Assembly: GCA_019459525.1 (NCBI GenBank)
Contig: JAIBEY010000039.1
Coordinates: forward strand, 1 to 64,000
Reading direction: 5' to 3'
DNA from: Prolixibacteraceae bacterium
Lineage (GTDB): Bacteria; Bacteroidota; Bacteroidia; Bacteroidales; Prolixibacteraceae
Length of the DNA stretch: 64,000 nucleotides
This document shows, one piece after another, positions 8,601 to 17,246 of the stretch. Made by a program: the position numbers and the translations under genes. The stretch's first letter is position 1. Every line of letters starts with the position of its first letter. Under the pieces are notes generated by a model. The model worked only from the letters and a program-made list of their open reading frames with translations, did not search any database and was not told where the DNA came from.

Positions 8601-11600
8601 GGGTTCACGCTAACAATAAAAGGACTCGTTGTCTGGCCTGTTACAGAAATGGGTGTTGTTCCATCGGTATAAGTAAAGCTCCAGGGACCATTGCCTGTTA
8701 GTGAGATCGATAAATTGGTACTCGTTCCATTACAGATCGTGGTGCTGCCACTCACATTTGCTGTAGGTAACGCATAAATATTGGCGGTTGTTGTTGCGGT
8801 AGTTGAAGATAAGCTATAGTTGTTGGCAGCAGCACCACCAATTGTCAGCCCAGTTGCCGTAACTGTTTTGCCATTTCCTGTTGCAGCATTATTAAAATTA
8901 GCTGAGCTTACGTTCAATGTAACTACATCAGGGGCAAAAGTTCCAGTAACACTCTGACTACTCAAAGTGGCAACGGAGAGACCATCAAAGCACTTATTAT
9001 TAGCTGTTATGACTGGTTGTAATGGAGCTTTGTTAATTGTAAAGTTTGCAGTGTTGTAAGTAATTGTATAGTTGCTCAACACAGCGGCAGGGCTAAGGGT
9101 TGCACTAATGGTATAGGGGCTGCCCGAGACTGTTTCACCCGTAGTTCTGGCATAAGTAGCCGTTACATTATCTGTGGCGATGAATCCGTTGAGTGTTCCT
9201 GAAAGAGCAGGATCAGCAGCACCATAAATTTTGCTTGAAGCATTTGGAGTAACAAATGCTGTTTTCTTAGCAATGGTGAATGCCGTTGCAACCGAACTGG
9301 CTGAATTATAATTGCCATCAGTACTTGCAGCTACAGTGGCAGTAACGGTATAACTTCCTACATTGGTAGGAGGTGTAGAGCTTGGTCCGTAGGTAGTTCC
9401 ACTAACACCAACATAACTATACGAATAGCTTGTCCCCGTTCCTGTGTTTGTTGCTGTATTAGGTCCTTGCGGGGTGCGGTTGTATGTGTAGGTTCCCGCA
9501 GTTAGAGTTACAACCGGTGTTGCTTTGTTAATTGTAAAGTTTGCAGTGTTGTAAGTGATTGTATAGTTGCTCAATACAGCGGCAGGGCTAAGGGTAACAC
9601 TAATGGTATAAGGGCTGCCCGAGACTGTTTCACCCGTAGTTCTGGCATAAGTAGCCGTTACATTATCTGTGGCGATGAATCCGTTGAGTGTTCCTGAAAG
9701 AGCAGGGTCAGCAGCACCATAAATTTTGCTTGAAGCATTTGGAGTAACAAAGGCTGTTTTCTTAGCAATGGTAACAGTCACAGGTGTTCTTGTAGCACTT
9801 ACGCATCCGGTTACCGTATTTCTCGCTTCTGCCCACCTGGTATAGGTACCCACATTAGTCCCCATGGGGGCGGTCGTAACACTTCCTCCAGTTGATGCTG
9901 TATACCAGGTAACAACTTCATTTGCACCTACAGAAGCAGATCCCGTATGTGATAATCCATCATAGGTAACTGAAACATTATTGGCTACAGGAACTGGCAG
10001 TGGGTTTATAGTAACTGTTGCACTTCTCTCAGGTCCCCAACATCCACCCGAAGATCGTGATCTGAAATAATAGGTTCCTGAAGCAGTAACGGTTTGACTG
10101 CTTGATGCTGTCGCTGTTGATGTTCCACCACTGGTAGTTCCCTGAAAATAAATGGTTCCGCCTGATCCCCCGGAGGCAGTTAGTGTTGTGCTACCGCAAA
10201 AAGTGCCATTCCCGGCAACCGTAACCGCCAAGGGATAATCTTCCACGGTAACATCCACTGAGGATGCTGCTGATGCAACTGGCTGAAAAACAATATCGTC
10301 CAAAGCAAAGTCATTACCTCCGGCAATCGTATTTTGATTGACAAGGGAAAGGGCTGCAGAAGTACTTGTTCCTGAATTCCAGTTATAGGTAAACTGTGTC
10401 CAGACACCGGTAGTGGAGTTCGCTGTATAAATAGGACCGGCGGCAACTCCATTTACATATAGTTGTAATCTGGACGGATTGGCATCGTTTCCATTTACAA
10501 CACTTTGTACCCAATAGGTAAATTGGTAGTCATTTCCCTCAGTTACAGCAACCGTTTGCGACCACACTTTTAGTCCAGGTGTAATCGTCCCGTTAATTAC
10601 CATTTGTAATCCCGTTCCAGAGGTATGATCCCCACAGGAGCAAAAATTTCCGTGTCGTGATGATGGAGATGTAACTACATCATATGTTCCTTCTGGATTA
10701 AGACCTGTTGATGAAGAAGCTGCAGCAGTGTATTCAGTAGTAAATCCAGTTTTCCCCGATTGAAAGGTTCCGTTTGTTACAAGATTAATTCCACTTAATC
10801 CGCTTCCGGTAACAGTATAAGTACCCGACATGTCCGAAGTAGCATTACTAATAACCGGATTTTGTGCTAATGAGTAAAAATTGTTTGGCCCGGTCCAATA
10901 CCGATTAGAAATATTTGTACCCGAGCTTGTCAGATTAATAGTCGAACCAACGCAAAAAGTTCCGCTTCCGCCAGCACTAATCGAGGGAGTTGGTAATACA
11001 TAGGTAACAATAACCAACCCATTTCCACCGCCACCGCTTCCTGTGGTAGTATCATTTTCACCTCTTTCTCCTCCACCTCCGCCAGGAAATGCGCCGGATA
11101 TACCCGGATTATCTCGACTTCCACCAGCTCCACCACTAGCTCCACCACTAGCCCCACCGCTTCCACTACCAGAAGCTCCTGCACTTCCGCCAGTGTTATC
11201 ATTCGTGTCGCCTCCATTACCTCCAGCCCCACCTGCTCCGGCAGATCCACCACCTCCGGCACCTCCTCTACCAGTGCTCAAACCTCCATTGCCACCAGCA
11301 CGAATAATAGTACCTGTGCTGTTTGCTACAGTTCCTCCATTCGCTCCAATCGCCCCTGCTGCAACTACCAACGAACCAAAACTTGAATTTTGGCCGTTAG
11401 CGCCAGATCCAACAGCGGCACCAGCTCCTACTGTAACAGTATAAGTGTTCCCCGGAGTAACCGGAACTGAGTTATTCGCAGCATAAGCGCCTCCGCCTCC
11501 GCCTCTATCATTACTATTATTTCCCCCTGCCCCGGAACCCCATGCCTCTACTTTAACGCTGGTTACCCCGGCAGGAACAGTAAATGTTCCACTGGAAGTA

Positions 11601-11710
11601 AAGGTTTGAGAAATTTGACCATTGGTACTCTTGTTAACAAGTAAGAGCAGTGCAGCAAAACTAAGGGTAAGAAAATATTTAAAATACGATTTAAGTAAAC
11701 TTCTTATCAT
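5639..11710 (-). CDS. Giant secreted adhesin-like protein: glycine-rich region, CBM-like segment, MBG repeats, Ig/PKD-like repeats, HYR domain
   Basis: 2023 aa; signal peptide; Gly-rich stretch (RGGAGGGGSAGAGGAGGNGG...); MBG-type repeats (KIYGAADPALSGTLNGFIATDNVTATYARTTGETVSGSPYTI); HYR-type segment (SATDNCDTAPVIKFTRSDGQTNSTFPIGSTTVTLTATDNNGN). Confidence 0.9.
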   Translation of the reverse strand: MIRSLLKSYFKYFLTLSFAALLLLVNKSTNGQISQTFTSSGTFTVPAGVTSVKVEAWGSGAGGNNSNDRGGGGGAYAANNSVPVTPGNTYTVTVGAGAAVGSGANGQNSSFGSLVVAAGAIGANGGTVANSTGTIIRAGGNGGLSTGRGGAGGGGSAGAGGAGGNGGDTNDNTGGSAGASGSGSGGASGGASGGAGGSRDNPGISGAFPGGGGGERGENDTTTGSGGGGNGLVIVTYVLPTPSISAGGSGTFCVGSTINLTSSGTNISNRYWTGPNNFYSLAQNPVISNATSDMSGTYTVTGSGLSGINLVTNGTFQSGKTGFTTEYTAAASSSTGLNPEGTYDVVTSPSSRHGNFCSCGDHTSGTGLQMVINGTITPGLKVWSQTVAVTEGNDYQFTYWVQSVVNGNDANPSRLQLYVNGVAAGPIYTANSTTGVWTQFTYNWNSGTSTSAALSLVNQNTIAGGNDFALDDIVFQPVASAASSVDVTVEDYPLAVTVAGNGTFCGSTTLTASGGSGGTIYFQGTTSGGTSTATASSSQTVTASGTYYFRSRSSGGCWGPERSATVTINPLPVPVANNVSVTYDGLSHTGSASVGANEVVTWYTASTGGSVTTAPMGTNVGTYTRWAEARNTVTGCVSATRTPVTVTIAKKTAFVTPNASSKIYGAADPALSGTLNGFIATDNVTATYARTTGETVSGSPYTISVTLSPAAVLSNYTITYNTANFTINKATPVVTLTAGTYTYNRTPQGPNTATNTGTGTSYSYSYVGVSGTTYGPSSTPPTNVGSYTVTATVAASTDGNYNSASSVATAFTIAKKTAFVTPNASSKIYGAADPALSGTLNGFIATDNVTATYARTTGETVSGSPYTISATLSPAAVLSNYTITYNTANFTINKAPLQPVITANNKCFDGLSVATLSSQSVTGTFAPDVVTLNVSSANFNNAATGNGKTVTATGLTIGGAAANNYSLSSTTATTTANIYALPTANVSGSTTICNGTSTNLSISLTGNGPWSFTYTDGTTPISVTGQTTSPFIVSVNPNTTKTYSVTSVSDANCTGTDFGNSATITVDPSTLGGTISGVVSPTCLNSNSGVLTLSGHLGTIVRWERNINSNGWTDIGNAGSTTFTEPNFYSAGTWQYRVVVKNGSCSEAYSSVTNIVVDPASVGGSIGYADPICEGSYVSLTLNGSTGAILRWERRLGSGSWETVAQTTTIITDTPTSGGTWEYRAVVQSGNCNVVYSTSQTVVVNPTLTITLGANPEVCQTITSTSLPFSATTGNPSGWILTFDAAAVSAGFNNPQNGSLGSAPGNIPINVPYNIAVGVYHATLKIRTYSPNCFSTDYPVTITVGYSTVAGTASAGSTEVCRNSGTTLTLVGSVGSIQWQTNASGTWQDISGATSATYVTPNLVAATSYRARVTSGSCSSMESNVVAITVDSQKPVLANCPTGTLTFAPDAGLCSASINTTTWGQSPAVSATDNCDTAPVIKFTRSDGQTNSTFPIGSTTVTLTATDNNGNVSTGCTFTVLVRETTPPSITCPPGQTIFCAANIPAAYATFAAFQAAGGTASDNAASGCGLSEGTFHLAAQVTSGSTITRTYEIADYSGNTATCNQVFTIISPPTVSITSPGFNITCAGSGFTIHSSVNSYSGTTHYQWQFKAFNGSSWTAIGGDTPSYSGTLANLGDQYRLIISQSTDFSNVSCTSISNELKFRDVTKPVFVIGNAPANQTICIANGATAVSVTNIRLNNEDVADNCTTVFGDLAISYTINGGASVSGNLAEGTSFSLGTSTVVYTVADQSGNYETHTFTITVNENPALADITPDASGLTPDQGSTHSYSVPAEAGYTFTWSVEKEISSGNYSAVSPLITGQGSATANITWGAATMPGNYRITVVKENNSTNCEATKTLNVKVLNVFNPFVKDYGNSCHNVTGQTIIDWIVELSNNSMLGGTYNWSFNWSIKLGATVIATGTESGVTVISKTISYTVNIGDGSEKNYRFEIYDVTDALGNKETSTTDDTDEVKIFAKPSIQF
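9028..9277. repeat. MBG-repeat DNA duplication, copy 1
   Basis: 250 bp nearly identical to 9523..9772 (only a handful of substitutions by eye); offset 495 bp = 165 codons, in frame. Confidence 0.95.
9523..9772. repeat. MBG-repeat DNA duplication, copy 2
   Basis: See copy 1 at 9028..9277; both encode KKTAFVTPNASSKIYGAADPALSGTLNGF...YTITYNTANFTINKA. Confidence 0.95.
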
Positions 11711-12260
11711 ACGCTTTGGGGTTTTTGGTTAAGAACTGGATAACCCAAAGCAAAGTGAGTTGGTGTATGAAATATGAAAAAATAGAAAGGTGACTTTCTG
11801 GAAAAAAAATCTATTTTTAGAATAAAAGATAGAGATATCTCTATTTTTTTGGATGTGTTTAAAGTGTTTTGAAAAATAGAATAGTACGATGTGGATAATT
11901 TCTTCATTCTTCCATGCGCTTATTGGCAGGGTAAAAATAGTTTTATCCTTCTAATAATAAAACATTAACGGGCAAACAGTGCTTACTAATTAGCAAAATA
12001 GGCGTTTCAATTATCAACGATTAGAATAATTCTAATTACAAGTTAGAAAAAGTGCTTAAAATTAGAATTTCAAATTTTGGAGGATGACAAATGACTACCC
12101 GTGAGATTAATTTCGGGCGAACCGATAACAGAAATTTACAGCAGAAAGGATGGTGAAAAGGAGATCATTTAAAGTTGGTGCCTGATCGGATAATTGCAAA
12201 GCGTGCTATTCATATCCGGATGGCAATGTTAAATGTCGTTTAATTACCGCTTCATTTTTA

Positions 12261-12470
12261 CTATTCAATTCTGATTTTATAGTCAAATACTTCAATCAGA
12301 TCACCTGTCCGTAGTTTGGCCCTTTTACGGAATTCCTGCTCCCCGTTGCGAAAAACGATTCCATCTTCAACCATCATTTTGGCCTGGCCTCCTGATTCAC
12401 TGATCCGCATGGTTTTCAGTAACTTAATCAATTCTATATATTCTTCTCCTTTTAAATCGTATGTTTCCAT
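12261..12470 (-). CDS. S4-domain RNA-binding protein (YbcJ-like)
   Basis: 69 aa: EYIELIKLLKTMRISESGGQAKMMVEDGIVFRNGEQEFRKRAKLRTGDLIEV. Confidence 0.85.
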   Translation of the reverse strand: METYDLKGEEYIELIKLLKTMRISESGGQAKMMVEDGIVFRNGEQEFRKRAKLRTGDLIEVFDYKIRIE

Positions 12471-12515
12471 AATTTTCCTCCGGTATTCCTGATTATTTCG
12501 GGTACATGTATCCGT

Positions 12516-12872
12516 TTATTTTTCCCTGCCCAGTTCTTCTTTCAGTTTCCGGGGTAATTTATCGACTACCAACTGGTAGGAATGATCAACCAGCTCCAGA
12601 ATCAGTTTTTGCGACAGGGAGCCATCCATCATAATGGTGTTCCAGTGTATTTTGCTCATGTGATAGCCCGGTTGTATAGCCGGATACGTTTCCCTCAACT
12701 CCAAAGCCCGGTCCGGATCACACTTCAATGCCAGAGTCCAGTCGCCATCCAGATTAGTTAAGGCAAACATCTTACCCATTACCTTAAATACCAGGGTTAC
12801 CTCGTCGAACGGAAATTCTTCCGTAACACCCGGTTTATTCATACAATATTCCCTAAATGTTTCGATGTTCAT
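12516..12872 (-). CDS. MmcQ/YjbR family protein
   Basis: 118 aa: MNIETFREYCMNKPGVTEEFPFDEVTLVFKVMGKMFALTNLD...YHMSKIHWNTI. Confidence 0.88.
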   Translation of the reverse strand: MNIETFREYCMNKPGVTEEFPFDEVTLVFKVMGKMFALTNLDGDWTLALKCDPDRALELRETYPAIQPGYHMSKIHWNTIMMDGSLSQKLILELVDHSYQLVVDKLPRKLKEELGREK

Positions 12873-12930
12873 TTTTACTGGTATTTTATGGGCTCAAATA
12901 TAGTAAAATGGACGATTTCAGGCCAGATAA

Positions 12931-12966
12931 AAAAGCCATACCAGAGATCTCCCTGATATGGCTTTT
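12931..12966 (-). terminator. Hairpin terminator downstream of the 45-aa ORF
   Basis: aaaagccata ... tatggctttt inverted repeat; on the minus strand it lies just after the stop of the small ORF 12989..13126. Confidence 0.6.
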
Positions 12967-12988
12967 GGTAGGATTGAATGATTTTGAA

Positions 12989-13126
12989 CTAAATCAGATG
13001 AAAGGCCCCCATAGCATATTTAAGCAACAACAAGGCAGCAATAAATGCTACGAGGCCTAGTGCCAATACCACAAAATCGTTCATTTTTTTCTTTTTGGGC
13101 TCGTTGGCCATATTTTGATTTTCCAT
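12989..13126 (-). CDS. Small single-TM membrane protein (45 aa)
   Basis: Translated by hand: MENQNMANEPKKKKMNDFVVLALGLVAFIAALLLLKYAMGAFHLI*. Basic cytoplasmic N-terminus plus one TM helix; not in the supplied ORF track, whose shortest entries are 60 aa; followed by a hairpin. Confidence 0.65.
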   Translation of the reverse strand: MENQNMANEPKKKKMNDFVVLALGLVAFIAALLLLKYAMGAFHLI

Positions 13127-13310
13127 TTTATTAAATTTTACGTGTTATTGTGCCTGAATTCCTGTAGAAAACAGGCAATCAGGAATTGTATTCACTCCAA
13201 TCCGTAACAACAAGAATCCCAAAACCTCAGTAAGGGATAAGTATCAGAATCTGCTTTTGGAACAACGGTTGTTTATCCAGCATTTTACGGAGACCAAAAG
13301 TGAATAAAGG

Positions 13311-13667
13311 CTAATGCCGGAGTGCATGCCCTTTGATAAAGATGGGAACTGGAGAACTAAAATTGACAGGTACCGGAATTAAAGTAACTCTCGAAAAGTT
13401 ATGATTGGTCGGGATAATCCGGTTGGACAGAACGAACAATGAAACCAACCGGTGCACTTCGGTGACTGTATGCCCAAAATTGGTTATTTCAATTTCAAGA
13501 TAAATAGGCTGTACCGGATTTTGAAGTTCGGTAGCTTCGATGGTAAGTGATGCATCGATTAAGTCGGATGGAATACGGCTTTGCACACTGTTGCTAAATG
13601 CAAAAGCATGGCATGCAACAATCAATGTCAGCAAAAAAGATAATCCTATCGTTCGTAAACCGTTCAT
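13311..13667 (-). CDS. Hypothetical secreted protein
   Basis: 118 aa with N-terminal hydrophobic signal (MNGLRTIGLSFLLTLIVACHAFAFS); no family recognised. Confidence 0.5.
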   Translation of the reverse strand: MNGLRTIGLSFLLTLIVACHAFAFSNSVQSRIPSDLIDASLTIEATELQNPVQPIYLEIEITNFGHTVTEVHRLVSLFVLSNRIIPTNHNFSRVTLIPVPVNFSSPVPIFIKGHALRH

Positions 13668-13903
13668 ATTTTCGAAATTCGATCCAAATTTATTAAAATA
13701 TTGCTATTCACAACACCGCAGCGTGTCAATATTTTGCGCAGCACAGGTGTGCTAAACTCTACGATTCCGGCTTGGCCCAATACGAACCATTCTTAAGAAA
13801 TTAAGAAGTTCGGGGCTGAAGTCTGCAACTTTGTCGTAAAGGAACCGACATGTACATAACTTTGCCCGGCATTAATAGTGCAATTATTTAATTACCTGTT
13901 GAT

Positions 13904-15850
13904 ATGTCGGGGAAGAAACACCATTCAGCATTGAGCAAAGTCACTTTTGCCGGACTTTTAATAACCGTTGGAATCGTTTTTGGAGATATTGGAACTAGCC
14001 CTTTGTATGTAATTAAAGCTATTATTTCCGGAGCCGAACGATTCGATAAACTGTTGGTGTACGGAGCGTTATCCTGCGTGTTCTGGACATTGACTTTACA
14101 AACAACCCTGAAATATGTGATCATCACCCTACGGGCCGATAACCATGGCGAAGGTGGAATTTTCGCCTTATTTGCCCTGATGAAAAAAAAATCGACATGG
14201 GCTGCGACGTTAACCATGATTGGCGGAAGTGCCCTGTTGGCCGATGGCGTCATAACCCCATCCATTACAGTCACTTCGTCTATAGAAGGGCTGCGGCTGA
14301 TTAATCCTGAAATGCCTGTATTGCCAGTCGTTTTGGTAATACTGACGGTGCTGTTTTTTGTCCAGCAGTTTGGCACCAAATTCCTCGGAAAATCGTTTGG
14401 CCCCATTATGGTGGTTTGGTTTGGAATGCTTGCAACCCTTGGGTTTATTCAGTTAATTACTTATCCTGAAATACTAAACGCACTGAACCCGATTTATGCG
14501 TATGATTTTCTGGCCAATTATCCCAAAGGTTTTATTTTGCTGGGGGCTGTATTTCTTTGTACTACAGGGGCCGAAGCATTGTATTCCGATCTGGGTCACT
14601 GCGGGATCAATAATATCCGGATTTCGTGGATATTTGTAAAAATCGCCCTTTTGCTCAATTATTTTGGACAGGGAGCCTGGCTAATGAATCATCCGGTGCC
14701 AGTTGCCGAGTTGAACCCTTTTTACTCGATTATGCCTACCTGGTTCCTTTTTCCCGGAATATTGATTTCAACGGCAGCCGCTGTTATTGCCAGTCAGGCA
14801 TTAATCACAGGTTCTTATACGCTGATCAGCGAGGCTGTTTCCTTAAATTTCTGGCCAAAGATTAAAGTATTGCACCCAACAACCATTAAAGGGCAGGTTT
14901 ACATTCCGTTTGTTAACTGGCTGTTATGGGTGTTGTGTTGCTTTGTCGTTGTTTTCTTTCAGGAATCGTCGAACATGGAAGCTGCATATGGGCTCTCCAT
15001 AACCATCACCATGATTATGACATCGATGCTCCTGATTCATTACCTGTACCAGAGAAATGTTCATGTTGTTTTGCTCGTATTGTTAGCTTCTGTTTTTGGC
15101 GCCATCGAAGGTTCATTTCTCCTTGCTAATTTGCACAAATTCTCGAATGGCGGATGGTTCTCCATTGCATTGGCTTTTGCCTTTTTCCTGGTTATGCTCG
15201 GTTGGTTTTTTGGTCGCCGCATCAAAAACCGTCACATCAGTTTCGTTAACGTGAATAAATACCTTCATTTATTCGAGGATCTGAGTAACGATAAAACCAT
15301 TCCGCAAATAGCTACGAATCTGGTTTATATCATTAAAGCCAACAATATTCATCAAATCGAATCAAAAATTATGTATTCGATTTTCAACAAGCAACCCAAA
15401 CGGGCGAAAACCTACTGGCTATTGCATGTGAATGTAGTTGACGAACCGGATGCATTCAATTACGAAGTCAACCAGATTATACCCGGCATACTTATCCGCA
15501 TCGATTTTCATATTGGGTTTAAAATCGAACCACGTATCAATCTGTATTACAAAGAAGTGTTGAAAGATATGGTTGCCAATGGAGAGATCAAACTGACAAG
15601 TTCTTACGAGTCGTTGAAAAAGCATCATTTCCCTGCCGATTTCCTTTTTATAAACCTTGACCGCATTATGACCCAGGATTATAAATTATCGCCCTGGGAG
15701 ACGATGATCATGGGGCTTCACGCTTTTACCCGGAAGTTTAGTATTAACGATGTGAAAGCGCTTGGGCTGGATACCAGTTGCGTGATAGAAGAGAAAGTGC
15801 CGATTTCGATTGAACGGCCATTGAACCGGAAAATACAGCGAATAGGTTGA
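13904..15850 (+). CDS. kup: KUP/HAK/KT family potassium transporter
   Basis: 648 aa: LLITVGIVFGDIGTSPLYVIKAI...LKYVIITLRADNHGEGGIFALFAL...TGAEALYSDLGHCG. Confidence 0.95.
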   Translation: MSGKKHHSALSKVTFAGLLITVGIVFGDIGTSPLYVIKAIISGAERFDKLLVYGALSCVFWTLTLQTTLKYVIITLRADNHGEGGIFALFALMKKKSTWAATLTMIGGSALLADGVITPSITVTSSIEGLRLINPEMPVLPVVLVILTVLFFVQQFGTKFLGKSFGPIMVVWFGMLATLGFIQLITYPEILNALNPIYAYDFLANYPKGFILLGAVFLCTTGAEALYSDLGHCGINNIRISWIFVKIALLLNYFGQGAWLMNHPVPVAELNPFYSIMPTWFLFPGILISTAAAVIASQALITGSYTLISEAVSLNFWPKIKVLHPTTIKGQVYIPFVNWLLWVLCCFVVVFFQESSNMEAAYGLSITITMIMTSMLLIHYLYQRNVHVVLLVLLASVFGAIEGSFLLANLHKFSNGGWFSIALAFAFFLVMLGWFFGRRIKNRHISFVNVNKYLHLFEDLSNDKTIPQIATNLVYIIKANNIHQIESKIMYSIFNKQPKRAKTYWLLHVNVVDEPDAFNYEVNQIIPGILIRIDFHIGFKIEPRINLYYKEVLKDMVANGEIKLTSSYESLKKHHFPADFLFINLDRIMTQDYKLSPWETMIMGLHAFTRKFSINDVKALGLDTSCVIEEKVPISIERPLNRKIQRIG

Positions 15851-15898
15851 ATTTTCAGCTAAATGGTCGTAGGTGAAAAGCGGATACGTTGCAAAATA

Positions 15899-17056
15899 TT
15901 ATTTTCTATCCGGAAATAGGTTCAGCACGACTCGGGTTAGTAAAGTGAGGATGATAAAATAAACTGCCGGATTAAACTGCTGCCCCGACACAAAAGAAAG
16001 AAGTAAGGCGGCGCCTGCTATCCAAAAATAGTAACGCGTTTTCGATCTCCATTTTTTAATTGCCCATATTCCGGCAAAAAGCAGGTTCGTGGGGAGCGCC
16101 CATAATAGGTTGTAATTGGGACTTACAGCGGGGTGTTCCGAGAACAACGTAAACCATCCGATAATCAGGCCATCAAGGCCGGTCAAGGTAAACAGGAGAT
16201 AATCGGGCCAATAAATTTTCTGTTTTCGGAGGTAGCTCCGAATAGAAATTCTGGCAACCAACAAGAAAATGATTCCAAAAACAAGGGTAGGCCAGGGTAG
16301 GCTTGAGTTAAGCTTATTATTGGGGTATTCAAACAAGGCGCGTGTTTCGCGAACCAGTGGCTGTGTTTTTCCGTCCATTGTAATTTCTGCCCGGGCAAAC
16401 TGATCCATCAGGTATTCGGGTAAAAACATCTGCCCGTAGGCTGTAACTGGTTGTTCTGCTTTTTTCCCCACCAGGAGGTCAATTCCCAGATCGAACCAAC
16501 GAAACGAATGATGGAATTTTTTAATTAAGTCGCGGTAACTCTCCATCGGATGATTATCGGAAAACTGCACCGGAACTCCTGCGTTTCGCTCAATCATGTC
16601 GCGCACACGGGTGGCACAATTATCCATGAAAAAATTGTAACGGTATTCGCGGTTTTCAGGTTTGGCATTTTCCATCAGGGCCTGAAAAAGTTTATCCTTT
16701 CCTTCAGCCGGAAGATTGAGCACTTGCTCATAAATGGTACGTTTGCTTTGTTCGTATTCGGGCCAGAAACTTGAAAATCGCAGCCCGATCATCAGGTAAT
16801 CGGTTTGCCCTTTCGCAAAGCGATACAAAAAATGAGGCTTTTCAAAACTATAAACGCCGTAGTTGAATACTGCATCGATCCCTGTTGCCGGGTCATTTAC
16901 CCTGATGGCAGAGTGCCCGTACATTTCAGCCACATCATTTCCCGGATTGCAGGTCAGGATACTGACAGTAGCATCGGGGCTCAACTGCTGAGCCTTTGTT
17001 TGGGCCTGAAAGATCAGTGAGATCAGGCCGATAAGCAGAAAAATACACCTATTCAT
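15899..17056 (-). CDS. DUF4105 domain membrane protein
   Basis: 385 aa; signal peptide; LSPDATVSILTCNPGNDVAEMYGHSAIRVNDPATGIDAVFNYGVYSF...FFMDNCATRVRDMIE; C-terminal TM segments. Confidence 0.85.
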   Translation of the reverse strand: MNRCIFLLIGLISLIFQAQTKAQQLSPDATVSILTCNPGNDVAEMYGHSAIRVNDPATGIDAVFNYGVYSFEKPHFLYRFAKGQTDYLMIGLRFSSFWPEYEQSKRTIYEQVLNLPAEGKDKLFQALMENAKPENREYRYNFFMDNCATRVRDMIERNAGVPVQFSDNHPMESYRDLIKKFHHSFRWFDLGIDLLVGKKAEQPVTAYGQMFLPEYLMDQFARAEITMDGKTQPLVRETRALFEYPNNKLNSSLPWPTLVFGIIFLLVARISIRSYLRKQKIYWPDYLLFTLTGLDGLIIGWFTLFSEHPAVSPNYNLLWALPTNLLFAGIWAIKKWRSKTRYYFWIAGAALLLSFVSGQQFNPAVYFIILTLLTRVVLNLFPDRK

Positions 17057-17246
17057 AATCCGGAATTTTGACGATAAAGATAGCTGTTTTGAGCATATGA
17101 CTGAAGGAAGATAAGGTTAGATCGTGCAAAATGATAAATTCAGAATTCAGGATGGTTATTTTGAGCCTTGCTATTTAGACAGAATAAAAATAGTAAGTCT
17201 GCCCAAAATTTGATAATATTGTCCCTTTGTTTTAAAAACGAGAGAT

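Noticed and set aside
10930-11262. 110-aa ORF on - strand (VVELVVELVEVE...)
   Set aside because: Alternative-frame artefact of the same glycine-rich stretch inside the 2023-aa gene.
11043-11444. 133-aa proline-rich ORF on + strand (PPPPPGNAPDIPG...)
   Set aside because: Antisense shadow of the glycine-rich coding region (GGN codons read as CCN/NCC); the minus-strand ORF is clearly the real gene.
11707-11907. 66-aa minus-strand ORF upstream of the adhesin
   Set aside because: AT-rich leader region with no recognisable protein character; likely untranslated.
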